Below, in pieces: positions 42,909 through 51,772 of a stretch of DNA of 64,000 bases. Under the pieces are notes generated by a model, which was not told the DNA's origin, searched no databases, and was given only the letters and a program-made list of their open reading frames with translations. The DNA lies in contig CAWCSA010000015.1 of NCBI GenBank assembly GCA_963798015.1, forward strand, positions 62,001 through 126,000, written 5' to 3'. Numbering within the stretch: position 1 is the first letter of the stretch; each line of letters opens with the position of its first letter. The DNA comes from Roseiarcus sp963798015. Its GTDB lineage: Bacteria; Pseudomonadota; Alphaproteobacteria; Rhizobiales; Beijerinckiaceae. The position numbers and the translations under genes are program-made.

Positions 42909-44092
42909 GCGATAAGACCCCGCTCGAACGCAAAGGCTACAGCGTCGACGCGTTGCGCGCGCTGGCGCGTAAGGAGCTGCCGCGCACGCTGTTCGACATG
43001 GTCGACGGCGCCGCCGGCAACGAGATCACCTTGCGCAACAACGAGGCGGCGCTGGCGGCGATCGAGCTCGTTCCGACCCTGCTCGCCGGCGCGCCAACGC
43101 GCGATCAGTCGGTCGAGCTGTTCGGCGTCAGGCTGCCATCGCCGCTCATCATCGGCCCGACCGGGCTTGCAGGCCTATTGTGGCCGCATGCCGAACTTGC
43201 TGCGGCGCGCGCGGCCGCCCGGTTCGGAACGATCTACTGCACGAGCCACGCCTCGACTGCGACCATCGAGGAGATCGGCGCCGCGACGCCGGGGCCGAAA
43301 TGGATGCAGATCTTTCTCTACAAGGATCGCGGCCTGACCGCGGAATTCGCCGCGCGCGCCGCCGCCGCCGGCTACCAGGGCCTCATCCTCACCGTCGACA
43401 ATCAGGTGATGGCGGGGCGGGACCGCGACGCGCGCAACGGCATGAGCTTTCCGTTACGCTGGGGTCCGCGCAGCGTCGGCGACTTTCTGAGCCACCCGGC
43501 ATGGCTCCTGCGAATGCGCGAGACGCCCTCGCCGACCTTCGTCAATTACGGCAGGCGGACCTCGATCGACGCCTTCGGCGCGCTGATGAACGAGCAGCTC
43601 GACCCGGACGTAAGCTGGAGCGATGTCGAACGGCTCCGCAGGCAATGGCGCGGGCCGCTCCTCCTCAAGGGTCTGCTGCACCCGGGCGAAGCGCGCGAAG
43701 CGGTCAATTGCGGCGCCGATGGCGTTATCGTCTCCAACCATGGCGGGCGCCAACTCGACGGCGCGGTCGCCTCGATCCGGGCGCTTCCCGGCATTGTCGA
43801 GGCCGTCGGCGGCAGAGCGCCTTTGCTCGTCGACGGCGGCTTTCGCCGCGGAATCGATGTCATCAAGGCGCTCGCGCTCGGCGCGCGCGCGGTCATGATC
43901 GGGCGCCCGCACCTGTGGGGCGTGGCTTGCGCCGGAGAGGACGGCGTCTTCTGGGTGCTGGAGCTCTTCCGGCGCGAGATCGACCGCGCGCTCGCGCTTG
44001 GAGGTTGGGATGGCGTCGCCAAGCTCGATCCGAGTATCTTTTTCGAGAGCGGGCCGGATGACCCCGGTTGTTCGGCGTCCCCACGGCTTTGA
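42899..44092 (+). CDS. FMN-dependent alpha-hydroxyacid dehydrogenase (LldD-like)
   Basis: This enzyme of the glycolate oxidase / L-lactate dehydrogenase family oxidises a 2-hydroxy acid to a 2-oxo acid. Features are FDMVDGAAGNEITLRNNEAA, PLIIGPTGLAGLLWPHAELA, WMQIFLYKDRGLTAEFAARA, LLLKGLLHPGEAREAV (catalytic-region Lys), VSNHGGRQLDGAVASI (His-Gly-Gly-Arg) and LLVDGGFRRGIDVIKALALG. The preceding gene's stop lies inside its 5' end; the TTG at 42899 gives 397 residues, close to family length, and no ATG fits. The overlap with the lactonase-like gene suggests sequential steps. Confidence 0.88.
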   Translation: MRLSDKTPLERKGYSVDALRALARKELPRTLFDMVDGAAGNEITLRNNEAALAAIELVPTLLAGAPTRDQSVELFGVRLPSPLIIGPTGLAGLLWPHAELAAARAAARFGTIYCTSHASTATIEEIGAATPGPKWMQIFLYKDRGLTAEFAARAAAAGYQGLILTVDNQVMAGRDRDARNGMSFPLRWGPRSVGDFLSHPAWLLRMRETPSPTFVNYGRRTSIDAFGALMNEQLDPDVSWSDVERLRRQWRGPLLLKGLLHPGEAREAVNCGADGVIVSNHGGRQLDGAVASIRALPGIVEAVGGRAPLLVDGGFRRGIDVIKALALGARAVMIGRPHLWGVACAGEDGVFWVLELFRREIDRALALGGWDGVAKLDPSIFFESGPDDPGCSASPRL

Positions 44093-44715
44093 CGCGCTAA
44101 GCGCGCCCGCGCACAAGTCTGCCCGCGCGTTCTCGTCAAACCAGATGCAACCGATCAACGTGTAAATTACGGAACAAATACATAATATTTTGTGTACAAG
44201 TTACAGTTTCGTAATGTTCCTAGGAACAAAAGCGGATCTCCGTGGGGCGGTTTTGCGGCATGTTCGCTTCACTCGCTCTTCACGGCGATCCCCGGCCGAA
44301 GCCTCCACGCGTCGAGCCTCCAAAGTCTGCGATGTCATAGGCGAGATCGTCGGAAAGGCTACGGGCGATTTCAGATGCGGCGTTCCTAAGCAACTTAGAC
44401 GCTCAGGTGACGCGATCCAGGCATTTCAAAATCGGGGAAATCAATTCGCTCACGAAAGCGTGATCACGGCTCGATGGAACGTTGGGCCATACTGACACGA
44501 TTAGCAACAAGGGGTCTTCGATCTCTCCGGCAATTTGAATCCTCACGCTGAGACAATGATCTTGGCAGAGCCATTGTGACGTCAGACGCGCTTCCCTCAA
44601 CGCGAAGTTCGTCAAAGCCGATTGGTCGACGCCGAACAAGCGAGCGCACGGCTTTCGGGGGAAATGCGCGAGGCGGGCTTCGACGAAGTTCGCACTGTTG
44701 TCGCGCGGAGGCTGT
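44093..44715. other. Gene-poor region with palindrome and coding relics
   Basis: The left part is AT-richer and carries the palindrome at 44215-44228. On the minus strand, 44600 to 44403 reads CLSVRIQIAGEIEDPLLLIV with SVWPNVPSSRDHAFVSEL before a stop, a protein-like tail of unknown family that may be a regulator remnant. No intact gene is supported. Confidence 0.4.
44215..44228. promoter_or_regulatory. Palindrome TGTTCCTAGGAACA
   Basis: A perfect 14-bp palindrome in an AT-rich intergenic stretch; another GGAACA word lies about 40 bases upstream (44171). It is a possible operator of unknown ownership. Confidence 0.4.
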
Positions 44716-45815
44716 TTGGCGCCTGCTATCAAACTCTCGGATTTCGCCAACGCGATCGACCGCATGTACGAAGCGGCCGCGCACCCAGCGCTGTGGCCGG
44801 AGGCGCTCAGGACCTTCGCAAACTCGCTTGGGGGTTTCGGCGGCAGCATCGTCGGTTTCAGCGCCGACGAAAAACTGATCAGCTACGTCAGCCCGGAAAG
44901 CGCGGAGATCGCCGCTGCTTATGCGCGCGGCGGCTGGGCGGAACACAATTTCAGGATTCACATGGGCGCCCCCTCATTCGCCGGGGCCGACAGTTCATTC
45001 ACGAGAGAATGCTTTTGGACCGGCGAGGGCTGGATCGGCAAAGGATTCAAGTCGAATTTCTGAACGCGTTCCAGCTGAGAAGCTTCATCGCCTTTGAGTT
45101 TGTGCCGGGCGAAATCGGCGGCTGCGTTGAACGAGGGACGGCTGAGTTTGAGGACTGGGAGATCCGCGAACTCGAACGTGCTGGCCATCATCTCAAACGG
45201 ATCGGCGCCATCGCCTCGGCTCGCGGCGCGATGTTTGGGCAAGGAATCGAGACAGGGCTTGATCACCTGCGCGCCGGCGCCATCCTGCTCGACCGGCGCG
45301 GGCGGATCATCAGCATGAACGTACGCGCCGCTTCGGTCCGCGACCGGGTGTTTCACATCCAGTCGGGCCAGCTCACGCCGCGCGACACCGAAATGGCGGG
45401 CGCCTTCGGGCGCATGCTGCAGGGGGTCAGCGGCGCGGGTCACGCGCACGAGATCGGCCCGGACGCAGCGGTTCGCCTTCGTTGCGCAGACGGATCTTCG
45501 TTCCTTGCCCGCGCCGCGCCGCTCGTCGGGCCGGCGATCGATATCTTCATGCGCGCACGCATACTGCTTTTGCTCACTCCACTTCAGGCGACGGGATTCG
45601 AAAGCGTCGATCGCGCTCGCAACGTATTTGGATTGACGCGCGCCGAAGCCCGTCTGGCTGGATGTCTGGCGGCCGGCGACGACCTCGCCTCAGCGGCGGC
45701 GCGCTTGGGCGTGTCGCAGGGAACGCTGCGCGGCGCCCTCAAGGCGATCTTCCGAAAGACCGGCGCAAAACGTCAGGCCGAGCTTGTTGGACTGCTGACC
45801 CGGCTCGACATTTAG
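44716..45815 (+). pseudogene. LuxR-type HTH regulator, frameshifted
   Basis: The first part (TTG 44716, GGAGG five bases upstream) reads IDRMYEAAAHPALWPEALRT and FANSLGGFGGSIVGFSADEK up to CFWTGEGWIGKGFKS, then meets a stop at 45061. The neighbouring frame continues IQVEFLNAFQLRSFIAFEFV, AGAILLDRRGRIISMN and a GerE-like HTH: FGLTRAEARLAGCLAAGDDL, AARLGVSQGTLRGALKAIFR, KTGAKRQAELVGLL. A one-base shift near 45040-45057 thus splits an otherwise complete autoinducer-domain-less LuxR regulator. It could be a true mutation or a sequencing error. It lies just upstream of a PEP-CTERM gene. Confidence 0.75.
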
Positions 45816-45845
45816 CAACCGAATGCAACCCGAGCGCGGCGTTTT

Positions 45846-45861
45846 CCTCCCATATGGGAGG
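45846..45861. promoter_or_regulatory. Perfect 16-bp palindrome before PEP-CTERM gene
   Basis: CCTCCCATATGGGAGG, preceded by TTTT, lies 31 bases after the luxR stop and 130 before the PEP-CTERM start. It may be an operator or an intrinsic hairpin; the T-run precedes the stem on the plus strand, so it is not a standard plus-strand terminator. Confidence 0.55.
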
Positions 45862-45990
45862 CGCGAGGCGCTTCAGAACGCGCTTTACTCACCTCGCGTA
45901 ACGTAATGCTCCCGTTCCGGGGACCAGCGCTCATGTCCGCTGAGGACATCGAGAGCGCAGTGGAGCGGGCAACCCATTGAGAGAAGCGCG

Positions 45991-46659
45991 ATGAAAACCA
46001 ATTTACTGATGATGACGATTGCGGCGGGGGTTCTCGGCCAATCAGGCGCGGCATCCGCCGAGATCGTGACGGTCACATACACGGGGTCGGTGCTTCTCGT
46101 CACCGGCGGCGCCGGTATTCCCTCGGCGTCGGAAAGAGACACGCTCGTCGCGACTTACGTGTTCAACCTTGCGAACGCGACGGACTCCCTCATCGACCCA
46201 ATGACTGGCGGCTTTTCTGCCGGGCCCTACGGTTCGTTTGTCACCGCCTCGCTGACCGTCAATGGCGTGGCGGCCCTCTTGCCCGCCTTTACGACGGGCG
46301 AGCTCACCGGAGAGACCCAAGTTTTCGAAACCGGGAGCGTCCTCGACGCACAAGTCACAGGCGCCGACCCCGCCACCCATTTGATGACCGAACTCGATGG
46401 CATGGACTTCTCGTGGAGCCTGGCGCCGCCTCTCCACGACATCTCCTTCAGTCCGTCTGTCGACGACGAAGGCGTGACCCAGCTCCAGACCGCTGCCGGC
46501 GGCTTCCTGGAGTCCGATATCACGGCCGTAACCGTCGCGGTGTCGTCGTCCTCTCCGGTTCCGGAGCCGTCCACCTGGGCAATGATGCTCATCGGCTTCG
46601 CGGGTTTTGGACTCGTTGCTTATCGGCGCAGAGGGGTCACCGCGTCACCCGCAATCTGA
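45991..46659 (+). CDS. PEP-CTERM sorted secreted protein
   Basis: The 222-residue protein has a Sec signal MKTNLLMMTIAAGVLGQSGA ending ASA-EI, a beta-rich passenger of unknown family beginning IVTVTYTGSVLLVTGGAG, and a C-terminal sorting signal VPEPSTWAMMLIGFAGFGLV followed by AYRRR. It is predicted to be exported and processed by an exosortase encoded elsewhere. GAGAAGCG precedes the ATG. It follows the frameshifted LuxR regulator, and a strong terminator lies about 180 bases downstream. Confidence 0.9.
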   Translation: MKTNLLMMTIAAGVLGQSGAASAEIVTVTYTGSVLLVTGGAGIPSASERDTLVATYVFNLANATDSLIDPMTGGFSAGPYGSFVTASLTVNGVAALLPAFTTGELTGETQVFETGSVLDAQVTGADPATHLMTELDGMDFSWSLAPPLHDISFSPSVDDEGVTQLQTAAGGFLESDITAVTVAVSSSSPVPEPSTWAMMLIGFAGFGLVAYRRRGVTASPAI

Positions 46660-46838
46660 GCTTTTCCGGAACAGAAATTCGATCTGAAAACCAACGGCCG
46701 GCGTTGGAGCGAGGAAGGGCACAGGCCGGCTGGCTATTGGCCTTGCCGCGCTCGGGTTTAAACGCCGTCGGGCATTCCGTGTCTCGCCCACTGCGCAGGC
46801 GACGCGCCATTGCCCGGGTGAGGTTTTGGCGAGCAAAA
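46660..46838 (+). other. Possible relic of a second PEP-CTERM tail
   Basis: Between the PEP-CTERM stop and the terminator, one plus-strand frame reads RLAIGLAALGFKRRRAFRVS (about 46735-46790), which resembles the hydrophobic-plus-Arg end of a sorting signal. There is no PEP motif, start or upstream domain, so it is at most a relic. Confidence 0.25.
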
Positions 46839-46866
46839 GGCGGCTTTCGGGCCGCCGTTTTTGTTT
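46839..46866 (+). terminator. Rho-independent terminator
   Basis: GGCGGC-TTTCGG-GCCGCC, preceded by AAAA and followed by GTTTTTGTTT: a perfect 6-bp stem with a T-tract on the plus strand, downstream of the PEP-CTERM gene. Confidence 0.85.
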
Positions 46867-47133
46867 CCGCGCTGTGATCTTCGTCACAGTCCTGACACGG
46901 CTTACGATGTATCCGACTTAACTCATCGGAAAGTTGAAGATCGAAACTCTGGCTACGAGATCTTGCCCCGCGCTCGGCGAAGGGAACTCGCTGAGCGTTA
47001 CGGGTTGCGGCGCGTCGCGCGCCAGTGCGAGCTGACGATCTTTGGCGGTCCCTGGAGAAGTGCCCGCAAATGCTGGAACAAGACTCAGGACGGAAGAACC
47101 ATCAGCCATTTGCTGTGGCTTCCGCGCGCGAAT
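46867..47133. other. Short gene-less stretch
   Basis: No supported gene or repeat is seen before the XRE remnant. Confidence 0.4.
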
Positions 47134-47282
47134 TGAATCTTTCACAAACCAACGATCCCCAAGAGGGCGCGCGACTCGTCCGGGCGTTTTTACGGATCAC
47201 CGACCCCAAAATACGTTCGGCGCTCGTTCAGATGGTCGAAAACATTGGGTCCGCATCCACAGAGAGTTCAGCAATTCCATAG
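47134..47282 (+). pseudogene. XRE-family regulator, C-terminal remnant
   Basis: The frame reads LNLSQTNDPQEGARLVRAFL then RITDPKIRSALVQMVENIG, matching the tail that follows the HTH in many alphaproteobacterial XRE regulators (LVRAFLxIxDxxxRxxVxxMVE). No HTH is found upstream in any frame, so only the last 40-50 residues survive. Confidence 0.5.
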
Positions 47283-47348
47283 ATCCGAGGCCTCCATCCT
47301 GCGATGTGACCCCTACCCTCGCGTTCGGCCGCACATCCAAGGGCTGCA

Positions 47349-47615
47349 TCAGCAGCCCTTACAGATACTGTCCTGCAGGTGCTCGTCCTTCTTTTGGACC
47401 GAGCGGTCGAAGTCTGTCGTTCCCGAGGCCTGCGGAACGCCAGGATTCGGCACAGTCTTGCCGGTCGACGTTATGTGATCCGAGTTCAGCGTCTGACCCG
47501 GCGCGGCGCCTGATGGCGATGCGACGCCGTTTCCGTTACCGGCTGCCTGCGCGTGAGTTGCGAGCCCCAAACTCGCTGCAATCAGGAATGCTACGAGTGA
47601 CGTTGCCCTGACCAT
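47349..47615 (-). CDS. Small secreted protein of a Rhizobiales family, unknown function
   Basis: The 88-residue product has a Sec signal MVRATSLVAFLIAASLGLAT ending HAQA-AG, then a Gly/Asn/Ser-rich linker and the recognisable SDHITSTGKTVPNPGVPQAS segment, and ends DSICKGC with two Cys. Proteins of this shape occur widely as hypotheticals in Bradyrhizobium-like genomes; their role is unknown. Start ATG 47615 with GAGG ten bases upstream. Confidence 0.7.
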   Translation of the reverse strand: MVRATSLVAFLIAASLGLATHAQAAGNGNGVASPSGAAPGQTLNSDHITSTGKTVPNPGVPQASGTTDFDRSVQKKDEHLQDSICKGC

Positions 47616-47904
47616 GACCTGATCCTCGCGAAGGTTTCAGCACCAACGCTCGGATCTGCGAGTGAGTTCCTGCCGTCGGCGCCCACCGACAGACACAAAC
47701 CCGTGTAAGATCGGTGTTGGTTCGGCTCAGCCGACAAACGCCCCAGAGATCCGGGTGGAACTTCCGGAAGGCTAATCCGCCAAATAATTAAGAAGGCCTA
47801 AGCGCAGCGGCTCATTGAAGTGTCGCGGGGGCGTAGGGAATAACCTTGCAATCAACAAAGGCCCGTGTTCGATTGTTAACTTCACCCGAGGGGAGCCAAT
47901 CCGG

Positions 47905-48471
47905 ATGAGTAAAGCGCTTTTGTCAATCGCGTGCTTCAGCGCGATCTTGGGATATGCGAGTTGCGCAACTGCGGATGTCATTCTGACGCCCGGAACCACC
48001 GTCGAAGCGTCCTATGATCTCGATACCCAATTTCCTGGCCATCCGGTTGACCTGTTCGGGACAGCGATTGACTTCGGGGGCCCAGGATTGCCAGTTGGCG
48101 CTTCGTTTGAATACCAACTGTTTGATTCCGATGGCGTTGCTGTCTCCCTGGTAAAAACACTGACCAATGGCTTTGGCTCTCCGATTGTATCGGCCACCTT
48201 AGCCGCCTTTTCTACGCCGCCCGCCGATGGATATATCCTGTTCTCAGATCCAAGCGCCTTGATCGATATCGCGACCGTGTCACTCGTGCCGCTATCCTTC
48301 AACGGAGTGGAATACCTCAATCCTGATCACAGCGCCGTCGACATTTCGACAGCATTGTCGGTTGTAACCGTTCCCGAACCGGCGACTTGGACTATGATGC
48401 TCCTTGGTTTCGCGGCGCTTGGTTTCGCCGGTTATCGCGCCTCGGTTAAGCGCGCAGCGCTGCCCGCTTAG
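47905..48471 (+). CDS. PEP-CTERM sorted secreted protein
   Basis: The 188-residue protein starts MSKALLSIACFSAILGYASC (signal ending ATA-DV), a beta-rich passenger beginning ILTPGTTVEASYDLDTQFPG, and sorting signal VPEPATWTMMLLGFAALGFA before GYRASVKR. ATG 47905 follows GAGGGGAG; the frame extends 30 codons upstream without a ribosome site. An 11-bp tandem repeat starts two bases after its stop. Confidence 0.88.
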   Translation: MSKALLSIACFSAILGYASCATADVILTPGTTVEASYDLDTQFPGHPVDLFGTAIDFGGPGLPVGASFEYQLFDSDGVAVSLVKTLTNGFGSPIVSATLAAFSTPPADGYILFSDPSALIDIATVSLVPLSFNGVEYLNPDHSAVDISTALSVVTVPEPATWTMMLLGFAALGFAGYRASVKRAALPA

Positions 48472-48472
48472 T

Positions 48473-48538
48473 CTTTTCTTGATCTTTTCTTGATCTTTTC
48501 TTGATCTTTTCTTGGCCTTTTCTTGCAGAATGACCGGC
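48473..48538 (+). repeat. 11-bp tandem repeat, six units
   Basis: Four perfect CTTTTCTTGAT units are followed by CTTTTCTTGGC and CTTTTCTTGCA, starting two bases after the PEP-CTERM stop. The strand is strongly pyrimidine-biased (C/T) and could form a triplex or slip during replication. Confidence 0.95.
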
Positions 48539-48910
48539 CGCCCTCGCGGGCGAGCCGGGCCACGCGCAATTTTCGAAACAATCTGTTTGGAAAAGCCGAA
48601 CTTCGGGTTATAGTATTCCGGTCAGCTGATCAACCCCAAGAGATGCGCTGGCGAAAGCTGAAGGCATGCGTGCGAGACATATTGGCGGGCGTAAGTCCTG
48701 GACGGGAAATTTTTTTAGTGTTCTCGCCCGTAACCCATTGAAAAGGCCTGTTTCCAAAAAATAAACGATAGTAAACGTTAGCAAATTAACTGGCGTTTAT
48801 GCTCGTTTAGCTGACGCTTAATTGCTTTTGCTTGCGGCCAGACATGCGAAACGCGCAGTGGTATCGGACGGCTTGTCCGCCGACAGACGCGACCTGCCGG
48901 CGGATGGCCT
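48539..48910. other. Gene-less region with GC hairpin and core repeat copy 3
   Basis: A GC hairpin (GGCCGCCCTCGCGGGCGAGC, about 48537) may end the PEP-CTERM transcript. The remainder has no supported gene; a 72-residue plus-strand frame has no family. The third core repeat is at 48727-48812. Confidence 0.45.
48727..48812 (+). repeat. Core repeat copy 3 with degenerate hairpin
   Basis: CCCGTAACCCATTGAAAAGG (core), then CCTGTTTCCAAAAAATAAAC, then AAACGATAGTAAACGTTAG and, after about 8 bases, CTGGCGTTTATGCTCGTTT, a diverged inverse of the left arm. It has the same architecture as copy 2 in the same orientation, without the extended 10-bp array. Confidence 0.85.
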
Positions 48911-50516
48911 CTATTCCGCCGGCGCCGCCTGAACGCTCAAATGGCCATGCTCGATCTCGCTGGGCACGGCCGGCGTGACATGGGCGAATTTGGCGAAGGC
49001 GTAGAGCATCACAGCGATGCCTAGGTAGCTCAGCGCCACCACGGGCGATTGCCCTATGCCGAGATCCTCGGCGTGGATCAGCCCGAAGAACGTCAGGATG
49101 GAGCCTGCGAAGGCGAAGGCGGCGGCCTTCTCGAGTTGGCGTTCGATGATGAACACGGTGACGGCGCCGAGGATGATGCCGGCGAGCGTCGCGCCGCCGC
49201 CAAGCGTCGCCAGGCCCTTGTACAAGATGCCGGTGTTCCCAAGCTTGTCGAAGCCGACCGTGGCGGCATTGGTGCCGGCCGCGCCAAGCGCGCCGTCGAT
49301 CATGGTTTTGCCCCAGGCGGCGATCTGCGGAATCATCGCGAGAATGATGGCCGGCGCATGGCTCCGCGGCGATTCCTGGAAGGCCTGCGAGCCGATCAGC
49401 ATGCCGATGTAGAGCAGGATCGGCAGGATCGCGACCACCGGGATCAGGCTCGAGACCAGAGCCACGATGCCGAGCCAGGTCAGCACCAGCACCATCACGC
49501 CGGTCGCTGCCGAATAACCGATCCGTCCGCCCATCGCCTTCCAGCCTGGATGGCCGATGTAGACCGCGTTGATGAACGGATTTCCGAGCAGGCAACCAAT
49601 CAGGCTGATCACGCCGTCGGCGGTCAGCACCTGGGTGGTCGGAAACGAGTTCGCCTGCAGCAGCAGCGCTCTCGACGTTGTCCATCGCTTCGACGAGATC
49701 ATAGATGCCGAACGGAATCGCGGTCACCAAGATGATTCCGATGAACTTGAAGCCCGCAAAGACATGGTCGACGGCCGGTACGGGGAACGAGAAGCCGAAG
49801 TGCGAAAAAGCGTCGCCGACGCTACTTACGCTCAAGCCGCCGTAGCCAAGACCGAAAAGGTCCGATCCCCAGGCGATGAGCGTGCCGGCCGCAATGGCGA
49901 TCAGGCCGCCCGGCACGTCCCGGAAATAGCGCACGCCGCCGAACCAGTTCGCCAGGATGATGGCGAAGCACACCATGCCGATGAGCGGCGTCTCGAACAC
50001 GAGAAGACCGGGCCGCATCGAAATGAAGGTGATGGAGATGCCGGCGAGCGAGCCGAGCAGCGCCGCGCGCGGCGTAATCTTGCGGATGATCGGGGCGATG
50101 AAGCCGCCCGCCATCAAGACGAAGCTCTGCACGAACACCCAGGTAAGCCCCGCCTCCCAGGCTTGGACGGGATCGTTGGTCCTAAGCAGGATCGGCAGCA
50201 TGACGACGAAGGTGACGACGAACATGTGCGGCACGCTGGTGCCCGACGGCAGGGCGCAGACGTCGGTGCGGCCGGTCTTCTGCGCCAGCCGATAGGCGAG
50301 CCAGGCGTAATAGACCGTGCTGAGGAACAGCATCAGCCCAAGGGCTGGAAGAATGCGCCCGAAGACCAGCGAGTCGGGCATCTTGAGAACGAAGCGCAGG
50401 AGGCCGGTTAGGACCAGAACATTGACCAGGATGTTGGTCCCGAAGCCGAAGAAGGCGTTCCAGTCGCCCGGGACCCAATAGCGCTCGCGCCCTGTCGCCA
50501 CCGCCGTCGTTGACAT
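48911..50516 (-). pseudogene. NCS2-like (xanthine/uracil-type) permease, frameshifted
   Basis: The N-terminal frame from ATG 50516 (GGAGGGCGGCG just upstream) gives WVPGDWNAFFGFGTNILVNV, LPSGTSVPHMFVVTFVVMLP and many membrane helices to EAMDNVESAAAAGE. It then slips, and the neighbouring frame continues SFPTTQVLTADGVISLIGCL, GNPFINAVYIGHPGWKAMGG and further helices to the stop at 48911. Removing one C near 49650 would restore a single protein of about 535 residues. The family imports purines, pyrimidines or related solutes. A hydrolase gene lies immediately upstream, suggesting import then hydrolysis of a nitrogen compound. Sequencing error is possible. Confidence 0.8.
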
Positions 50517-50546
50517 CGCCGCCCTCCTATTTGCCCTGCGCCTCGC

Positions 50547-51236
50547 CTATTGCGTGCTCTTCCAGTCGGCCAAAGCCTTGATCACGCTGTCGGAACTCGA
50601 CACCCAGCCGAAGATGCCACCTTGCGCCTTGATCATCTTGAGACCCATGGCGTGGAACTCCGGGTAATAGGAGCCACAGCAGTCTTCGAGCACGAGGCAG
50701 TCGTAGCCGCGGTCGTTGGCCTCGCGCACCGTGGTGTTGACGCAGACCTCCGTCGTCACGCCGGTGACCACGAGCTGCTTGACGTCCCGGTGCTGCAGGA
50801 TCGCGTGCAGATCGGTGGCGTGAAACGCGCCCTTGCCGGGCTTGTCGATCACCGGCTCGCCGGGCTCGGGATAAAGCTCGGGGATGATGTCGTGGCCAGC
50901 TTCGCCGCGAACCAGGATGCGGCCCATCGGGCCGGCGTCACCGATCGACGTGGCGCTGCGGCCGCGGATTTTCTTGACTGGCGGCAAATCGGCGAGGTCA
51001 GGCCGATGGCCTTCCCGGGTATGGAGAACGGGGAGTCCCGCGGCGCGCCATGCCGCCAAGAGCTTTTGGTTCGGCTCGATGGTGCGACGCAGTTGCGCAA
51101 CGTCGTTGCCTAGCATTTCGCCGAAGCCGCCCGGCTCGAGAAAATCGCGCTGCATGTCGATGATCAGGAGCGCGCAATGCTCAGGCGCGAGCGTGAACTC
51201 GTAAGGTTCGGCGGCGAGATCGATGGCCGTAGTCAT
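50547..51236 (-). CDS. Isochorismatase-family cysteine hydrolase
   Basis: The 229-residue protein has the catalytic triad visible: Asp in ALLIIDMQRDFLEPGG, Lys in DKPGKGAFHATDL and Cys in GVTTEVCVNTTVREANDRGY. The family includes biuret, ureidoacrylate and nicotinamide amidohydrolases. The FxxTDL pocket and the permease neighbour 30 bases downstream favour a ureide- or biuret-type substrate, but this is inference. ATG 51236 (MTTAIDLAAEPYEFTL) is used; the frame to 51347 has no ribosome site. Confidence 0.88.
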   Translation of the reverse strand: MTTAIDLAAEPYEFTLAPEHCALLIIDMQRDFLEPGGFGEMLGNDVAQLRRTIEPNQKLLAAWRAAGLPVLHTREGHRPDLADLPPVKKIRGRSATSIGDAGPMGRILVRGEAGHDIIPELYPEPGEPVIDKPGKGAFHATDLHAILQHRDVKQLVVTGVTTEVCVNTTVREANDRGYDCLVLEDCCGSYYPEFHAMGLKMIKAQGGIFGWVSSSDSVIKALADWKSTQ

Positions 51237-51772
51237 CTCATAAGCCCGTTGCGCGGCCCCCCTCGGGCCATCGCTCCTCACGCAAGGAACGTGCCTACCC
51301 CTCGGCGGACGCCGGAACGGATGGAATGAGCATCCCGGATCGCACATGAGGCGCCGACGCTGCCACCGCGACGCTGGGATGACGTGGACTCGTGCTGGCG
51401 CCGATCTCCAAGCTATGAGCGATTTGAGCCCTGCTCACCGGCCTGGATTTAGGCGCCGATATTCTTTGCTGCGGCTGCACAAGGACCGGGCGGGGAACCA
51501 AACGATCTCTGGGTTGAGTTTACGCGGGTTCGGTTCCGACGCGTCTCCTGCCCCTTGTGGGGGAGGATCAAAGAGGGGAGTCGCGCCGTCCTATCGGGCG
51601 AGAAGGCAGCGGCGAATTCGACAATCTCTTCGGCTCGCTCTTCGGCTCGGCGCGACCCCCACCCTTAGCGCCGGAACTCCCCGGCCGACGACGCTGCTAG
51701 GGCGGTCGGCCGCGGCCCTCTCTTGCGAGACGCACTCCGACGACCGCTGCGGCATCCGGAACCCCTCGCCCG
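51237..51772. other. Gene-less region upstream of hydrolase and downstream of glmS
   Basis: No supported gene; open frames are low-complexity and lack family matches. Probably the promoter region of the hydrolase/permease unit and the 3' region of glmS; no hairpin terminator is evident. Confidence 0.4.

Noticed and set aside
45965..45980. Fourth copy of the GTAACCCATTGAAAA core (AACCCATTGAG near 45969)
   Set aside because: Only about ten bases match and neither the A-tract nor the AAACG units follow.
48523..48741. 72-codon plus-strand frame as a gene
   Set aside because: No ribosome site, no family match, and it runs through the GC hairpin and into the repeat.
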